In this document: piece after piece, positions 11,436 through 23,181 of the stretch
Layout: the number at the start of each line of letters is the position of its first letter
How positions within the stretch are numbered: position 1 is the first letter of the stretch
Assembly: GCF_030867095.1 (NCBI RefSeq)
Contig: NW_026775408.1
Span: forward strand, 124,001-188,000
DNA: 64,000 nt
Direction: 5' to 3'
Origin: Alligator mississippiensis
Taxonomy: Eukaryota > Chordata > Crocodylia > Alligatoridae
Translations under genes and position numbers: made by a program
Notes under the pieces: generated by a model
What the model was told of the DNA's origin: nothing
Databases searched by the model: none
What the model saw: the letters and a program-made list of their open reading frames with translations, nothing else

Positions 11436-11651
11436 CTAGGGGCCCAACACATGCCCTGATGCATTCTAATTAGCATACTCCAGCAGCCTCGGCATCACGT
11501 GTAGTCAGTGTCCCCACATTTCAAAATGGTGGCTGGGTGCTTTAACTGAACATTTGAGAGGCTGCCGGTGCTTTAATTAGAGTGGATCCCAAGAGGTGTT
11601 CTAATTACAATGCACCCCCTCTCCCCCATGAAGCACGTGTAAAGATGCCCT
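11436..11651. mobile_element. MITE with GGGCAT..ACACATGC ends
   Basis: Inverted ends GGGGCCCAACACATGC (left) and, reverse-complemented, AGGGCATCTTTACACGTGC (right). Inside are CATTCTAATTAGCAT, TTTCAAAATGGTGG and TGCTTTAATTAGAGTG, shared with the elements at 12273-12583 and 29020-29272. Confidence 0.7.
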
Positions 11652-12272
11652 AGGTTTCTGATTCCTGGTTCTTGACCTTGGCTTGGCATTTTGTCTCTAA
11701 ACTTGTGGCTTCTGACCCTTATCCCTAACCCCCCAGCTCCATGCCTAGCTCCACCCACGAGGCCAGTTGGCCTGGTGGATCATGGCATTGATAAGAAGGG
11801 AAATCATTGGTAAGAAGGGAAATCTGGGCAGGGTCTCCCAGGTCTTGAGGGGCCTGATCCTGTATGGGAACTCCTGCAGTGCACAGGATTAGGCCACCCG
11901 AGCCTCTTTCAGCTCAAAGCAACAATAAATAAACATCTACTGTAATAAAGCATCACAGTTATCACTACCTTTTGTTGCAGCCACAAATGTGGAAAGTTGT
12001 GGTGCAACAAAAGGCATGGACATCTATTTGCTTTTGCTTTGTGCTGCCATAAAAAAGTTCATGGTGGCACGAAAGTGAGGAAAGGCAACATCCATCTCCA
12101 CCTTCTGTGAACTCAGTAATCTCTACACAATACCGAGCAAGTACCACAGAGGCAAGGTGACAGAGTGGCAAATCCTTTAGATGCCTAATAGGCAGCTACA
12201 TATCACTTAGGTGGAAAATCTTTCATGTGTCCACCTTTGTACTGTACCTTCTTTTAAAGCTCAAGCTGTTTT

Positions 12273-12583
12273 GGCTGCCTACACACGTACTCCGGGGTGC
12301 GGGGGCATGTTAATTAGAGTGGCTCCTGGACACCCGTTCTAATTAAACACCTCACTTTCAGGTGTATTAAGCCCCTGCAGGTTTAAAAATGGCCACAGAA
12401 TGCTATATTTAAACCTCATTAGACAAGGTTTAGATGAAGTGCCCCAGTGTCCATTTTTAAATGCACTGGAACTTATACACATTTTGGTGAGGCCACTCTG
12501 GAGCGTTCTAATTAGATTTGATCAATCAAGTCTGCTCTGACATGTTCTAATTAGAACTTGAACCAGCGTGTGTATAGGCAGCC
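12273..12583. mobile_element. MITE, 311 bp, GGCTGCCTAYACACACG inverted ends
   Basis: Left end GGCTGCCTACACACG pairs with right end CGTGTGTATAGGCAGCC. The interior has several (T)TCTAATTAGA/AATTAAAC motifs and a TTTAAAAATGG...CCATTTTTAAA inverted pair. Non-coding, probably a Harbinger-type or related non-autonomous element. Confidence 0.8.
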
Positions 12584-12589
12584 TTTAAG

Positions 12590-14460
12590 ACTAAGGTCTG
12601 CGTGTCACTCTTACAATGGCTGCCAAAATATAAGACCCACCCGAGCACTCTCACACCACACCAGAGATGACAATCTCAATCTCAGCAGCATGGGATGCCA
12701 ATACCTCCGTTGCAGGGTAGCTGCATGTTGAATGGAAGCAGGGTTGGGCTCATATTTTGGCAATAGTCTTAAGACTAGGCCAGATCCAGTTTATCCATAT
12801 TCCCCATTACAAAATGGCAGTAGGAGGGTAAGGACGTTCCTATCTTTTTGTTAACCGTTTTCCAGGGACTGGAGTAGGATAGACTGGGATCAGGCCCTCT
12901 TCATTTCCATGCCTACATCTGAGGTGTCCAGGTCCAAGTTAAGTATTAGCCAACTCATCCAGTTAAGTCAGGCCCATATGCAACTTTCCTAGCTCAATCC
13001 GCATTGTCAATTCTATTCCAGTGCATCTTCCCTTTGTCTGGGGATCTTGTGCATGGCAGTCAGATGCAGGCAAATATAGTCATGTGAATGTGCTTCATGT
13101 CTTGACAATCAGCTGTTTCTAGCCATGAAGAGTCTCTGCATGACAGCAACAACCATGTCCTCAAGCCCCATCCTGTTCAGTTCAGATCTGACTTCAAAAG
13201 CATTGAAAAGTGCATACATTTAGTCCTCTGAACCAGGCATCTCCAATGCTTTCTAGCAGCAGTCTGGAATGACCCTGCTTGGTCTGAAAGTGAGCTGGCA
13301 TTAGGATCTGGCTATTGCCACTGCCACTTCTCCCTGCTACCACTTCTCTTTGTGGTCCAGCTGCTATAAGACATGGGAAAAGGCCCTGGCTACCTGGTTA
13401 TGGCATGAACAGCATCGCATAGGCAAAACTCCCACTCTGGGAGCTGGATCCAATGGCTTTGTGGGCCAAATCCTGGATTTCACAGAAGCTTTTTCAAAGC
13501 AAACCAGGCCAAATTACAACTCAGGTATAATGCCATGGGCAGTAATAGATGATTTCAGCCCAAGCAGTTTGTCCTAGCTAAAGACTGAAGTGTACACTTG
13601 CCACCTACGTAAGTACACGTTGAACCTCAAAAGCCTTTGCAATATTTGAATTGAATTTGATTTTACCAAATTCTGGTTTCTGCATAAATCTGAAGTAGCT
13701 GCTTCACCATAAAAGAACTTACCCTGGATTTTATACAAGTGCAACTAGCTTTATATTATTACAATTATATATTCATCTTCATTCTTTCACCAGTAATTGT
13801 ATGTCTCCTACTCCTGGGATCAAATAATGAACTTTGTGCTTGTTTATTCAATTGCTTTGGGTAAAATGGTGATACCTATCCAAACAGGTACTCAGTTATC
13901 TGAACATATCTTCTGTACAAAGAAATTCAAGCTTAGCTAAAACAGGCCTGTGAAATCCGGTGTGCAAATAGACTTGTTTAGGGACATGTCACAAGATGGT
14001 TAATGTCAACTAAAGACTCTGAAACACAGCCTGCCTGCCTCTCTTAGCCAGTAATGAAAGTGAAGCAAATTTGATCCTGATAGTGGAGATGAACAAAACA
14101 AGGTAAGTGGTAAAATAAGAAGCAGGGTTGGGACTTCAAATGCAAAACTAGGCTAATTTGGATTAATGACTAGTGGCATATTGTTTAGCAGGGAGCAGAC
14201 TGCAGCTGCCTTAGAGGCAGAAACTATTGCTCCCTGGTCACCACCCTGTATCCACACGGAAATGAATGGGGGTGGGGGCTGCTGTGCCTCATAAAATCTG
14301 ATTGATTTACTTGCTGGCTAATTCAACTAGTTCAGAGCAACCCCCAAACTGCTCTGAATTATGTCTGGGCTGGCATACAATGAACTCCACCTCCACAAGA
14401 TACAGCTAACTCCTTTTTTCACTTCATTCCCATCCAAGCTACACCAAGCTGAGATCAGGC
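12590..14460. other. Intergenic, nothing recognised
   Basis: No P450 exon 1 or 2, no other family-like exon and no repeat with clear ends was seen. A GACAAGGTAAGTGG-like donor string at 14098-14108 has no convincing exon before it. Confidence 0.5.
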
Positions 14461-14469
14461 AGAAGGCAG

Positions 14470-14968
14470 GGCAGAGGAAGACCAGAGTCCATAGATTCCT
14501 TACAGAATACAGAAGACAATCTAGTTCTGGATGAGAGAGGAAGGATGAAGTATTTAACACCTTTTTTCTAATCTCAGTCTTCAAAAAGTTAGCTAACAGA
14601 TGATTAGCACAGCTGGCAGCAAAGATAGAGCAGGGAGACCAACAGGCTAGAGTAGTGGAAGAACAGGTTAATGATTATTTAGAGAAGCTGGATGTTTTGA
14701 AATGGGGAGGACTGAATGGTGTATACCCCAGGGTACTGAATGAATTAGATGAGGTCCTAGATGATTGAAAAAGGGGAAATATAGTGCCCATCTTAAAAAA
14801 AAGGCAAGAAGGCAGATCCAGGGAACTACAGACTAGTCAGCCTGACCTCAATATGGTCTGCATGAAAGGTATGCGCCAAAAATTTATAGTGAAGCACCTA
14901 AAAGGAGAACAAGGTGATCAAGAACAGATAGGATTGGGTTTACCAAGAGCAAGTCATACCTGATTGAT
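14470..14968 (+). mobile_element. CR1 LINE fragment, 5' part of the interrupted copy
   Basis: + strand reads AAKIEQGDQQARVVEEQVNDYL, then YPRVLNELDEVLDD and NIVPIL, SRELQTSQPDLN. These are CR1 ORF2 segments at the start of the reverse transcriptase. The reading stops at about 14968, after SHT*LI, equivalent to the SCLTNLISFYDQVT stretch. The next CR1 sequence of this copy is at 15756. Confidence 0.85.
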
Positions 14969-15755
14969 CAAAAGTACTGTATGATGCATAATTGGTTGAA
15001 TCATCATGCTCAATGACTGGGGGTCTACCAAACTTGAGGGGGTAGCCAAATAATTTCATGGGCCATTTAGGGCCAGCTACCTTCTTCATGGGCTGAGCAT
15101 AGTGGGGACCCCCCCACCCCATGCCTCTAATTGGGTGAGGAGCCCGTCAGTCCCACCCCTGCCTGCAGATTTCCAGATGGCCTAAGCCTGCATCTTAATT
15201 ACCCTGATTAAACCCAGGGATGCCATTAATCCATGTGTTATTAAGCATGGATTAATGGCATCCCTGGGCTTAATCAGGGTAATTAAGCCCAGTTTGGGCA
15301 ATCCCCAAGTAGGAAGGCTACACTAGGGTTCTGGGCTGGCTGTGGCAGGCATCTGAGAGGTTACACTGGGGTCTGCAGAGCCCTGGCCTGGCTCCTTGCT
15401 GGTGGCAGGTACACGGATGCAATGAGCTGGGGTTAGGCTCAGTAGACCCTGGTGCAGCTTCTTGGCTGCCTGTCACAGCCAGCCCAGGACCCTGGTGCAA
15501 TTTGCCTATAGCCTCCCTACCTCCTGCTGCAAGCAGCCCTTTCCCCACTCCTCTTCTCCCCCACCCTCTGCCTCTGCCCCCTCCTCCCCCCTGTGCTCCA
15601 AGACTGAAAGTGTTTCCTGCTCTTTTCTCTGCTTGCAGGTAAGGGGTTTGTTTGGTTTGTTTTTTGCAGCCAGCCTGCTGTTTTTTGTGGATCCTGCTGA
15701 TTTCACGTTTTCCACAAAAATTGCACAACTGCAAATTTGGTAGGTCCCTCTCAAT
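14969..15755. mobile_element. Element interrupting a CR1, with 41-bp hairpin
   Basis: About 787 bp of non-CR1 sequence between two CR1 parts that lack only about 240 bp of CR1 between them. It carries a 41-bp-arm hairpin (15195-15286). Its right part (about 15300-15750, read on the - strand) is the same repeat as 37226-37670: shared GCAATTGTGCAATTT-like, CGTGAAATCAGCAGG, ACCTGCAAGCAGA and TTTCAGTCTTGG blocks. More than one insertion may be present. No coding capacity was seen. Confidence 0.6.
15195..15286. repeat. 41-bp inverted repeat hairpin with 10-nt loop
   Basis: Arms 15195-15235 and 15246-15286 are reverse complements with a single mismatch over 41 bp; the loop is TGTTATTAAG. Each arm contains TTAATTACCCTGATTAA-type and ATGCCATTAATCCATG motifs. 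Confidence 0.97.
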
Positions 15756-16735
15756 GATTAACCATGAAGGGCTCAAAGTCTAGTTGGGAGGAAGTATCAA
15801 GTAGGGTTCCCCAGGGGTGTGTCCTGGCTCTGGTATCGTTTAACATCTTCATTAATGATTCGGATGACGGATTGAGCACATTCTTAGTAAATTTGTGGAT
15901 GACACCAAGTTGTGTGGAGTTGCAGACCATCCAGAGCATAGGGCTAGGACCCAGAATAACCTGCATACACTGGAGAAATGGTCTACGATCAATCAGATGA
16001 GATTCAACAATGACAAGAGCAAAGTACTGCACTTGGGTTGGATGGGGGAGTGATTGATTAGGCTCCAGTACTGCCGAGGAGGACCTGAGGGCTACCGCAT
16101 ACCATAAGCTTAATATAAGCCAAGTTTTTGCAAAATAAATAAATAAATACATAATTAAATATATATAGAGAGAGAGAGCACTAAGAGCATACTGGGTTTT
16201 GTTAATATGAGCATCTCTTGAAAATCAAACATGATTCTTTCAGTCTATTCAGCACTGGTGAGGCCTCACCTGGAGTACTGTGTCTAGTTTGGGGCCCCAT
16301 GCTTCAAGAAGGATATAGACTGTTTGGAAAGAGTCCAGAAGGGAGCAATGAAAATGATTAGAGTCCTGGGAAACATGAGCCAAAAAGAACTAGGGTTATT
16401 TATTCTGGATGAGAGCAGATTGAGGGAGTATTTGATAAATCTTCAAATACCTCAAGGGAGGTTATTAAGAGAATAGTGACAATTTTTTCCCTGTGGCTGT
16501 AGGGGACAGGATGGGGAGGAAAGGCCTCAAGATGCAGCAAAAGACATGTTGGTTGGGGATTAGGAGGAAGTACAACAGTGGCTAAGCATTAGAACAGGCT
16601 ACTTAGATAAATTTTGGAATCTCCATCCCTGGAAACTTCCAAGAGCAGATTAGACAGACACTTGGCTGGGATGGTTGGGGATGATCCTGCCTTGAGCAGG
16701 GGGCTGGACTAGATGACCTCATGAGAGCCATGAGT
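15756..16735 (+). mobile_element. CR1 LINE fragment, 3' part of the interrupted copy
   Basis: + strand resumes CR1 reverse transcriptase with SRVPQGCVLALVSFNIFIND (the SGVPQGSVLGPVLFNIFIND motif). It then has RPHLEYCV and CFKKDIDCLERVQKG and the CR1 3' end GGGGCTGGACTAGATGACCTC near 16700. A small AT-rich/GA-repeat insertion lies at about 16120-16180. Frames are broken throughout. Confidence 0.9.
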
Positions 16736-17965
16736 CCAGATCACTTTTTCAATCATTTATGGTCATACCCTAATATCAGGTGTTTTTGGAAAGAAATTAG
16801 AACTACCGTTAACATGGCTTTGAACACTGCACTAATGCCTTTGGCAAATAGGTGTGTTCTTGAGCATATTACTAGGGAATTCAAATGGAAACCTTCCCAG
16901 CTTGCACCTAAAAAAAAGTAGTAGAATCACTGAGCAATAGCCAAGAAGACACTGTTTTCTGCTGACGGGTAGGAAATATAATAAGATTATAATTTCTGGT
17001 GATTTCATTAAAGAATGAAAAAAATATGGTTTTATTTGAGAAATGGGTCAGCGAAACTGGTGAAAATTAAAAAAAAAAACAACCCAAAAAAGTGAGTATC
17101 AAGTTTAGTTGTTGTGAAATAAATCATTTCCTGACCCATCCGTAAGGTGGTGTGTTAGCCACATGTGGCCACTACAGTAGACTTATGCAAAGAATCAATT
17201 TCAGTGTGCACAAAGAATTGATTATAACTAATCTCTTTACATAAATCCTTTCCCCCTCCCATCCAAGCACAAACAAGAAGCATGTGTGCATGCACCTACA
17301 CACACAGGTACAGATTGTGAACTTATTTGTATCTCTCACAGAAATTAACACAGTGTCTATCTAGAGAGCCAGTAGGTCGGACCCTAGCCAGGGCCTGAGA
17401 AACCTGACTTCAGTTCTCTGATCTGGCACTGACTTCCTGCCTAACCTTGGCTAAGTCACCTTGGGTGCAGACAGAAGTGCTGGTCCCCATTGAAACTGAG
17501 AAGGCTTTGAAGGAAACGTTCTGAGTTACAATGATGCCCTGGACCAAACAGAAGTTCACTGTTGGTTCTGGTGGGAAGGGGAATCTAGCTGCTGCCTGCC
17601 TGCCTGCCTGCATCCAGTTTCTCCTAGTAATAGCCTCTCCTCTCTCTCAGCCTGTCTCTGTTTCAGAATGGGACAGAGGAAAGGGAGCAGAGGGAGCTTG
17701 TTCTAGGGGTTCCCCAGGTAATGCTGGAGGGTGGGATGGGTATATTAGAGCCCCCACACCTTGGGGGGTGGGGGAGGAAGGTGCAATACACTTGCTTCAT
17801 GCTCCAGCAGCGGGCTGAAAACCCCACTAGACTGAACTCTCTCTGCTCCCATTCCTTCCTCCTATTCTGAAAGCAACAACAGGCTGGGAGGCAGCGCAGA
17901 TGCAAGTTACAAAAGATACTCTGTTTTGAAACGTCTTCATCTGATCTCTCATTTCTATCTACAAG
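16736..17965. other. Intergenic, nothing recognised
   Basis: Unique-looking sequence with a small (TGCC) repeat at 17583-17610. No exon was supported. Confidence 0.5.
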
Positions 17966-17969
17966 GAAG

Positions 17970-19070
17970 GAAGGAAGGAAGAAGCATTCAGGGAATTACA
18001 GACCAATCAGTTTGACCTCATTCCCTGGAAAAATCCTGGAAAAAAAATTATCAAAGAATGCATTAGCAATAGGCTAACGGAAGGCAATGTTCTAATAGAT
18101 AGGCAACATGGCTTTGTTATGGGCAGGTCATGCCTGACCAACCTCATTTCCTTTTATGATCAGGTAACATGCTGCCTGCATAAGGGAGATGAGGTTGACA
18201 TCATATGCTTGGATTTCAAGAAAGCTTTTGATTTGGTTTTCCATGACATGCTCATGGTAAAATTGGGGAATGGCAGCCTGGATAACTCAATGGTCCAGTG
18301 GCTAGGGAAGTGGCTCCAAGGCAGGATCCAGATAGTAATAACAGATGGAACTGAGACAACATGGTGCTTGGTGACCAGTGGCATCCCTTAGGGTTCAGTA
18401 CTCGGACCAGTGCTTTTTAACATATTTATTAAGGATTTGGATTCAGGTGTTAAAAGTTGACTGGCAAAGTTCGCAGATAACACCAAATTATGGAAGACTG
18501 GTCATGCTGGAGGATAGGCTGGGGATACAGACTGACCTGGGCAGGCTCGCAAGGTGGACAGGTCAAAACCTGATGATGTTTGACATCGAGAAGTGCAAGG
18601 TGCTCCCCCTGGGGAGAAATTACCTGCAACATGCTTACAGGCTCGGCCATGCTACACTTACTGGCACCACAAACAAAAGAAACCTGGGGGTCTTGATAGA
18701 CCATAGAATGAACATGAGCCACCAATGCAATGCTGTAGCCAGCAAAGCAAACAAAGAACTACATGCATCTACTGATGCATCTGAAACAAGTCTAAGGATG
18801 TCATCCTCCCGCTCTACTTGGCCTTGGTGAAGCCGTAGCTGGAGTACTGTGTCCAGTTCTGGGCACCACACTTCAGGAAGGATGTGGAAAGGCTTGAGAG
18901 TCCAAAGGAGGGCTACGCATATGGTTAGAAGTATGGAGAGCAGGCCATCTGATGGAGAGGCTCAGAGACATGGGTTTGTTCAGCCTGGAGAAGAGAAGAC
19001 TGAGGGGGGACTTGGTGCCAGCCTCTAAGTATATAAAGGGTGCATATCAGGGAATGGGAACATGTCTGTT
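17970..19070 (+). mobile_element. CR1 LINE, 5' part of a copy split by a solo LTR
   Basis: + strand encodes reverse transcriptase with GRSCLTNLISFYDQVT, then DIICLDFKKAFDLVFHDML (a variant of the VVYLDFRKAFDTVSH motif), VLFNIFI, and later the LEYCVQFWAPHFRKD-like region. Stops and shifts show it is dead. It runs to TGTT at 19067-19070 and continues after the LTR at 19926. Confidence 0.93.
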
Positions 19071-19925
19071 TGTAGTATGAATTTTTGCATATTAGTTATT
19101 ATGTTTAAATGATAATTTTAATATTGAATTGATTGACCTCTATGATTGTATGAACAACTAAAACTCCATTTTGTGCTCGTTCCTTCCTTGACATGAGTAG
19201 GTGAACTTTGTATGCCCTGTGTACATGAGTGTCTCTGTGAGAGGGTGAATGGTGAAAGAATGATAACTATTTGCCTGAAAAAAGAAGAAGATTTAACTGA
19301 TTGTGTAAACAACAAGGCACCGATATATAAGTTACCACACAGTAAACTAATTAAGCTAATTAATGGATGGCTGAAGAACTCGTCTGCAATCCAATTCAAC
19401 GAAGATAGTGAGAAGAAGGAATCCTGCATATTTTGCCTGCCATGTGAACTACACAATGCTTCCAGGACAGAATGCTTCAAGCAAAGATACCATCTACACA
19501 ATGACTGGAATGACCTGTTCAAAGATACACTAGAATGACCTAAAGACTGAGCATGGAAAAACCCCAATGCTGAACAAAGACTTGAAATCCCTATAAAAGT
19601 GGGATACAGACAAGCCAAGATGAGGAATCCACTCTCTGCAACCTCATGGAGCACAGGCATGCATGTCTGTTCTTCCCCAACTCCTATCACCCTCAATAAG
19701 CCTGGACCTGGCCATCCAGTGCTAATATTGAGTAACATCTGCTGGTAATTATAACATCTTACTGGAGTGATTTGTCTGCATGCCTGTCTATGTATGCTTG
19801 TGTATGTCTCTTTGTATGACTGATGTGTCCAAGCTTCTGTATCTGCTTCATGTAACCAATAAACACGGCATTTTTACCTTATCCCCCCCACTCTTAATTT
19901 GAGCTATTGGCAATTTTATGTAACA
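19071..19925 (+). mobile_element. Solo LTR of an endogenous retrovirus (ERV1-like fossil)
   Basis: An 855-bp stretch that starts TGTAGTATGA and ends GTAACA, i.e. TG...CA, inserted in a CR1. A 4-bp duplication, TGTT, flanks both sides (19067-19070 and 19926-19929), which suits a class I (gamma-like) ERV. A TATAAAA-like box at about 19592 and an AATAAA at about 19859 mark the expected U3/R/U5 order. No internal genes remain, so this is a solitary LTR left by recombination, older than or similar to other repeats here but younger than the CR1 it cut. Confidence 0.85.
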
Positions 19926-20195
19926 TGTTCACCAAGGCTCCCCAGGGGAAGACTAGGACTAACAGTCATAAATTGCTAGAAACCCACTTTAGATTAGACA
20001 TATGGAAACATTTCTTTACAACTTGAGTGTACAGAGTCTGAAATAGACTCCCCCCAGAGGTGGTACAATCACCTGCTCTGGATATCTTCAAAAAACACCT
20101 GGAGGCACACCTTGCTGGGCAGGGGGGCTGGACATGATGATCTTGAGAGGTCTCTCCCAGCCTCTACCATCTCTCCATCTATAAATCTATGAAAA
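19926..20195 (+). mobile_element. CR1 LINE, 3' end of the split copy
   Basis: Begins TGTTCACCAAGG, which continues the CLFTKAP codons broken at 19070. It goes on through the LDIRKxFF-like segment (AGATTAGACATATGGAAACATTTC), GGTGGTACAATCACCTGCTCT and the 3' UTR, ending near CTATAAATCTATGA, the octamer tail. Confidence 0.9.
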
Positions 20196-20770
20196 AGGAG
20201 TCAGATTTTCACTTGATTGTCCATTTTTGAAGTGGTCTGTCTGCAGCTGTGCATTTGTGTTTGGTCACAGCTATAAACAACTTTCCATGGCCAGATCAGA
20301 CTAAAATTGTCACTTCTGTCTGTGCTGCTTGTGTCTCAGCTGCTCACTTATAAAAGGGGGTGACAGCCCTCCCCTAATGCAAGAAAACTCTGTGTGGGCA
20401 AAATCATTCAGTGCTTAAGCCTATGTTTTTATGTGCCTAAATGACACGTGTTCAGCAACATCATTTCCTGTTTGAAGCATTTGCACACACTGTGTGATTC
20501 AGTTCTGCATGGACAGGCTTGCATGGTCAGGGGGTCTACACTCTGGCCGGGCAGCCATGTGGTGAAATCAAATGGTTTAGGTATATATGTGAGGCGGGGT
20601 AAGTCCTTAAATTTTAGTTGCAGAAAACCCACAACCAGCAGGTCTTAGATGGAGGAGGAGGCCCTCCTCATCTCTCAGTGCAGCAGCCTAGTGGTTGAGG
20701 TACTTGCCCAGAGAGTGGGCAGATTGAAAAAAGGATGCCACCAGTCCGGGTTTCATTCAGAAAGTCCAAG
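20196..20770. other. Intergenic, nothing recognised
   Basis: No coding or repeat signature was recognised between two CR1 copies. Confidence 0.45.
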
Positions 20771-22044
20771 CATAGATTCATAGATTCATAGATGTTAGGG
20801 TCGGAAGGAACCTCAATAGATCATCGGGTCCGACCCCCTGCTTAAGCAGGAAAGAGTGCTGGGTCTAGATGACCCCAGCTAGATACTCATCTAACCTCCT
20901 CTTGAAGACCCCCAGGGTAGGGGAGAGCACCACCTCCCTTGGGAGCCCGTTCCAGACCTTGGCCACTCGAACTGTGAAGAAGTTCTTCCTAATGTCCAAT
21001 CTAAATCTGCTCTCTGCTAGCTTGTGGCCATTGTTTCTTGTAACCCACGGGGGAGCCTTGGTGAATAAATACTCACCAATTCCCTTCTGTGCCCCTGTGA
21101 TGAACTTATAGGCAGCCACAAGGTCACCTCTCAACCTTCTCTTGCGGAGGCTGAAAAGGTCCAGTTTCTCTAGTCTCTCCTCGTAGGGCTTGGTCTGCAG
21201 GCCCTTGACCATACGAGTGGCCCTTCTCTGGACCCTCTCCAGGTTATCCGCATCCTTCTTGAAGTGTGGCACCCAGAATTGCACGCAGTAGTCCAACTGC
21301 GGTTTGACCAGGACCCGATAGAGGGGAAGTATCACCTCCTTGGACCTATTCGTCATGCATCTGCTGATGCACGATAAAGTGCCATTGGCTTTTTTGATGG
21401 CTTCGTCACACTGCTGACTCATGTTCATCTTGGAGTCCACTAGGACTCCAAGATCCCTTTCCACTTCCGTGCCACCCAGCAGGTCATTTCCTAGGCTGTA
21501 GGTGTGCTGGACATTTTTCCTCCCTAGGTGCAGCACTTTGCATTTCTCCTTGTTGAACTGCATTCTGTTGTTTTCTGCCCACTTGTCCAACCTGTCCAGA
21601 TCTGCTTGCAGCTGTTCCCTGCCCTCCGGCGTGTCCACTTCTCCCCATAGCTTTGTGTCATCTGCAAACTTGGACAGAGTACATTTCACTCCCTCGTCCA
21701 AGTCACTGATGAAGACATTAAAGATTATCGGTCCAAGGACCGAGCCCTGCGGGACCCCACTGCCCACACCCTTCCAGGTCGAAACCGACCCATCCACCAC
21801 GACTCTCTGGGTGCGACCCTCCAGCCAATTTGCCACCCATTGGACTGTGTAGTCATCCAAGTCACAGCCTCTTAACTTGTTCACCAGTATGGGGTGGGAT
21901 ACCGTATTGAAGGCCTTCCTGAAGTCTAAGTATACGACATCCACCCCTCCTCCTGTGTCCAGGCGTTTTGTAACCTGGTCATAAAAAGAGACTAGATTGG
22001 TCAGGCACGATCTGCCTGCCACAAACCCGTGCTGGGAATCGCAT
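20771..22044 (-). mobile_element. Young CR1 LINE, 5'-truncated, long open RT frame
   Basis: On the - strand an open frame runs from about 22044 to 20865. It reads QHGFVAGRSCLTNL, DVVYLDFRKAFNTVSH, SGVPQGSVLGP and FADDTKLW (the RT catalytic FADD box). After these come QRRATRMVKGLQTKPYEERL and the terminal FKRRLDEYLAGVI stop. The 3' end carries GATTCATA repeats at 20771-20795. The reading frame is intact to the truncation, so this is a recent insertion. Truncation at about 22044 is typical of target-primed reverse transcription; the open frame beyond it is a chance extension through a repeat. Confidence 0.95.
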
Positions 22045-22440
22045 GGGAATGTGTGTGATGGTGTGGGTGTGTGCGCATGGGAATGTGTGTGATGGTGTGG
22101 GTGTGTGTGGGGGTGGGGTGTATGTGGGGTGGTGGGGATGAGTGGGGGTCCCAGAGCCACATATGGCAGCAACATGTGGTGCCAGCTGGGCCCAGCCTCA
22201 TAGGCCCCATAGCGTGTAGCTCCCAGCTCAAGTCTCTGGCCCCATGTGGTGGCAGCATGTGGAGCCAGCCCTGACGAGCCCCATAGCGCACAGCTCCCAT
22301 GCTCCCAATGGAGTCCCCAGTCCCATGTGGCAGCAGCGTGCAGCCCCACTTGGCCCCGTAGCATGTGGCTCATGCATTCCCACAGGAGTCCCTAACCCCA
22401 CATAGCAGCACCTATGTGTGGGGCCAGCCCTGCCAGACCC
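22045..22440. repeat. Minisatellites: GTGTGTGATGGTGTGG and about 80-bp units
   Basis: At 22045-22135 short GGGAATGTGTGTGATGGTGTGGGTGTGTG units repeat. At 22145-22440 four diverged units about 77-87 bp long share CCCATGTGGCAGCA, GAGCCAGCCCTG and CCCCATAGCG motifs. Confidence 0.7.
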
Positions 22441-22822
22441 AATATTGAATGACTTCCTACACTCCCAGGCCCGCTTCCCCCGCTAGGAATCCCTGGTCTA
22501 GTGGAGCCGTTACCCAGTGGAGCTGAGATACAGCAACAGGGTCACCAGGCAGATGCTTCTTGTCTCTAGCACCCCTCCCTTGGGGCTGGGGGTGGGTCAA
22601 GCCAGGCTGGGGTGTGGATTTCTTGCTCAGGAAGCAGTTGGAGATGCTGCTGCAGGGGCACTGGCACAGGCGCCTCCTGTGCAGAGGTGCCAGCTTTCAG
22701 AGGGGCAGCCGAAGGCCAGGACCAGTGCTAATTGTTTTTTGGCTTTGGGAGAGGCCCTGTGGGCCAGATGGCCTTATGATCTAAATCTGGCCCGCAGGCT
22801 GTATTTTGCCCACCCCTGCTCT
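22441..22822. mobile_element. hAT-type non-autonomous element, right end
   Basis: Ends ATTTTGCCCACCCCTG at about 22822, the complement of the CAGGGGTGGGCAAAAT hAT terminal repeat, preceded by GGCCAGATGG...CTGGCCCGCAGGC. The left end was not found; the minisatellite at 22145-22440 may be part of the same element. Confidence 0.55.
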
Positions 22823-23031
22823 ACAACGTGCTCTTCCTGAGGGTTTGTTTCCTTCATTGAAACAAAAACAGACTTGCAAACCTTTAAGTGTTTTGTGGAT
22901 TGGGGGTGTTGCTTTACCATCTAGCCCTAAGCTAAACAAATACTGTGGATGGAAGAGTGATGTCTTTTGTATTTCTAAGAAAGCATTGCTTTGGATTACT
23001 CTTCTGACTTGAAATCTTCTCTTCACTTCAG

Positions 23032-23181
23032 GTATTATTTTTTCACATGGCCAAAACTGGAAGGTGATGCGAAGATTTGCCCTCTCAACCTTACGGGACT
23101 TAGGAATGGGCAGGAGAGTTACTGAGGATTACATTGTTGAAGAGTGTGGATATCTGATAGAAAAGTTTGAATCTCAGAAAG
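23032..23181 (+). CDS. CYP2 exon 3
   Basis: 150 bp, preceded by CTTCACTTCAG and followed by GTGGGT. Encodes (G)[17 protein letters not shown], the C-helix with WxxxR (W and R contact the haem propionates), then [10 protein letters not shown] and [14 protein letters not shown]. Starts in the second base of a Gly codon, as in other CYP2 genes. Confidence 0.95.

Noticed and set aside
20865-22373. 502-residue open frame on the - strand as a host gene
   Set aside because: The C-terminal about 390 residues are CR1 reverse transcriptase; the N-terminal Pro/His/Thr-rich part is a minisatellite read in frame by chance.
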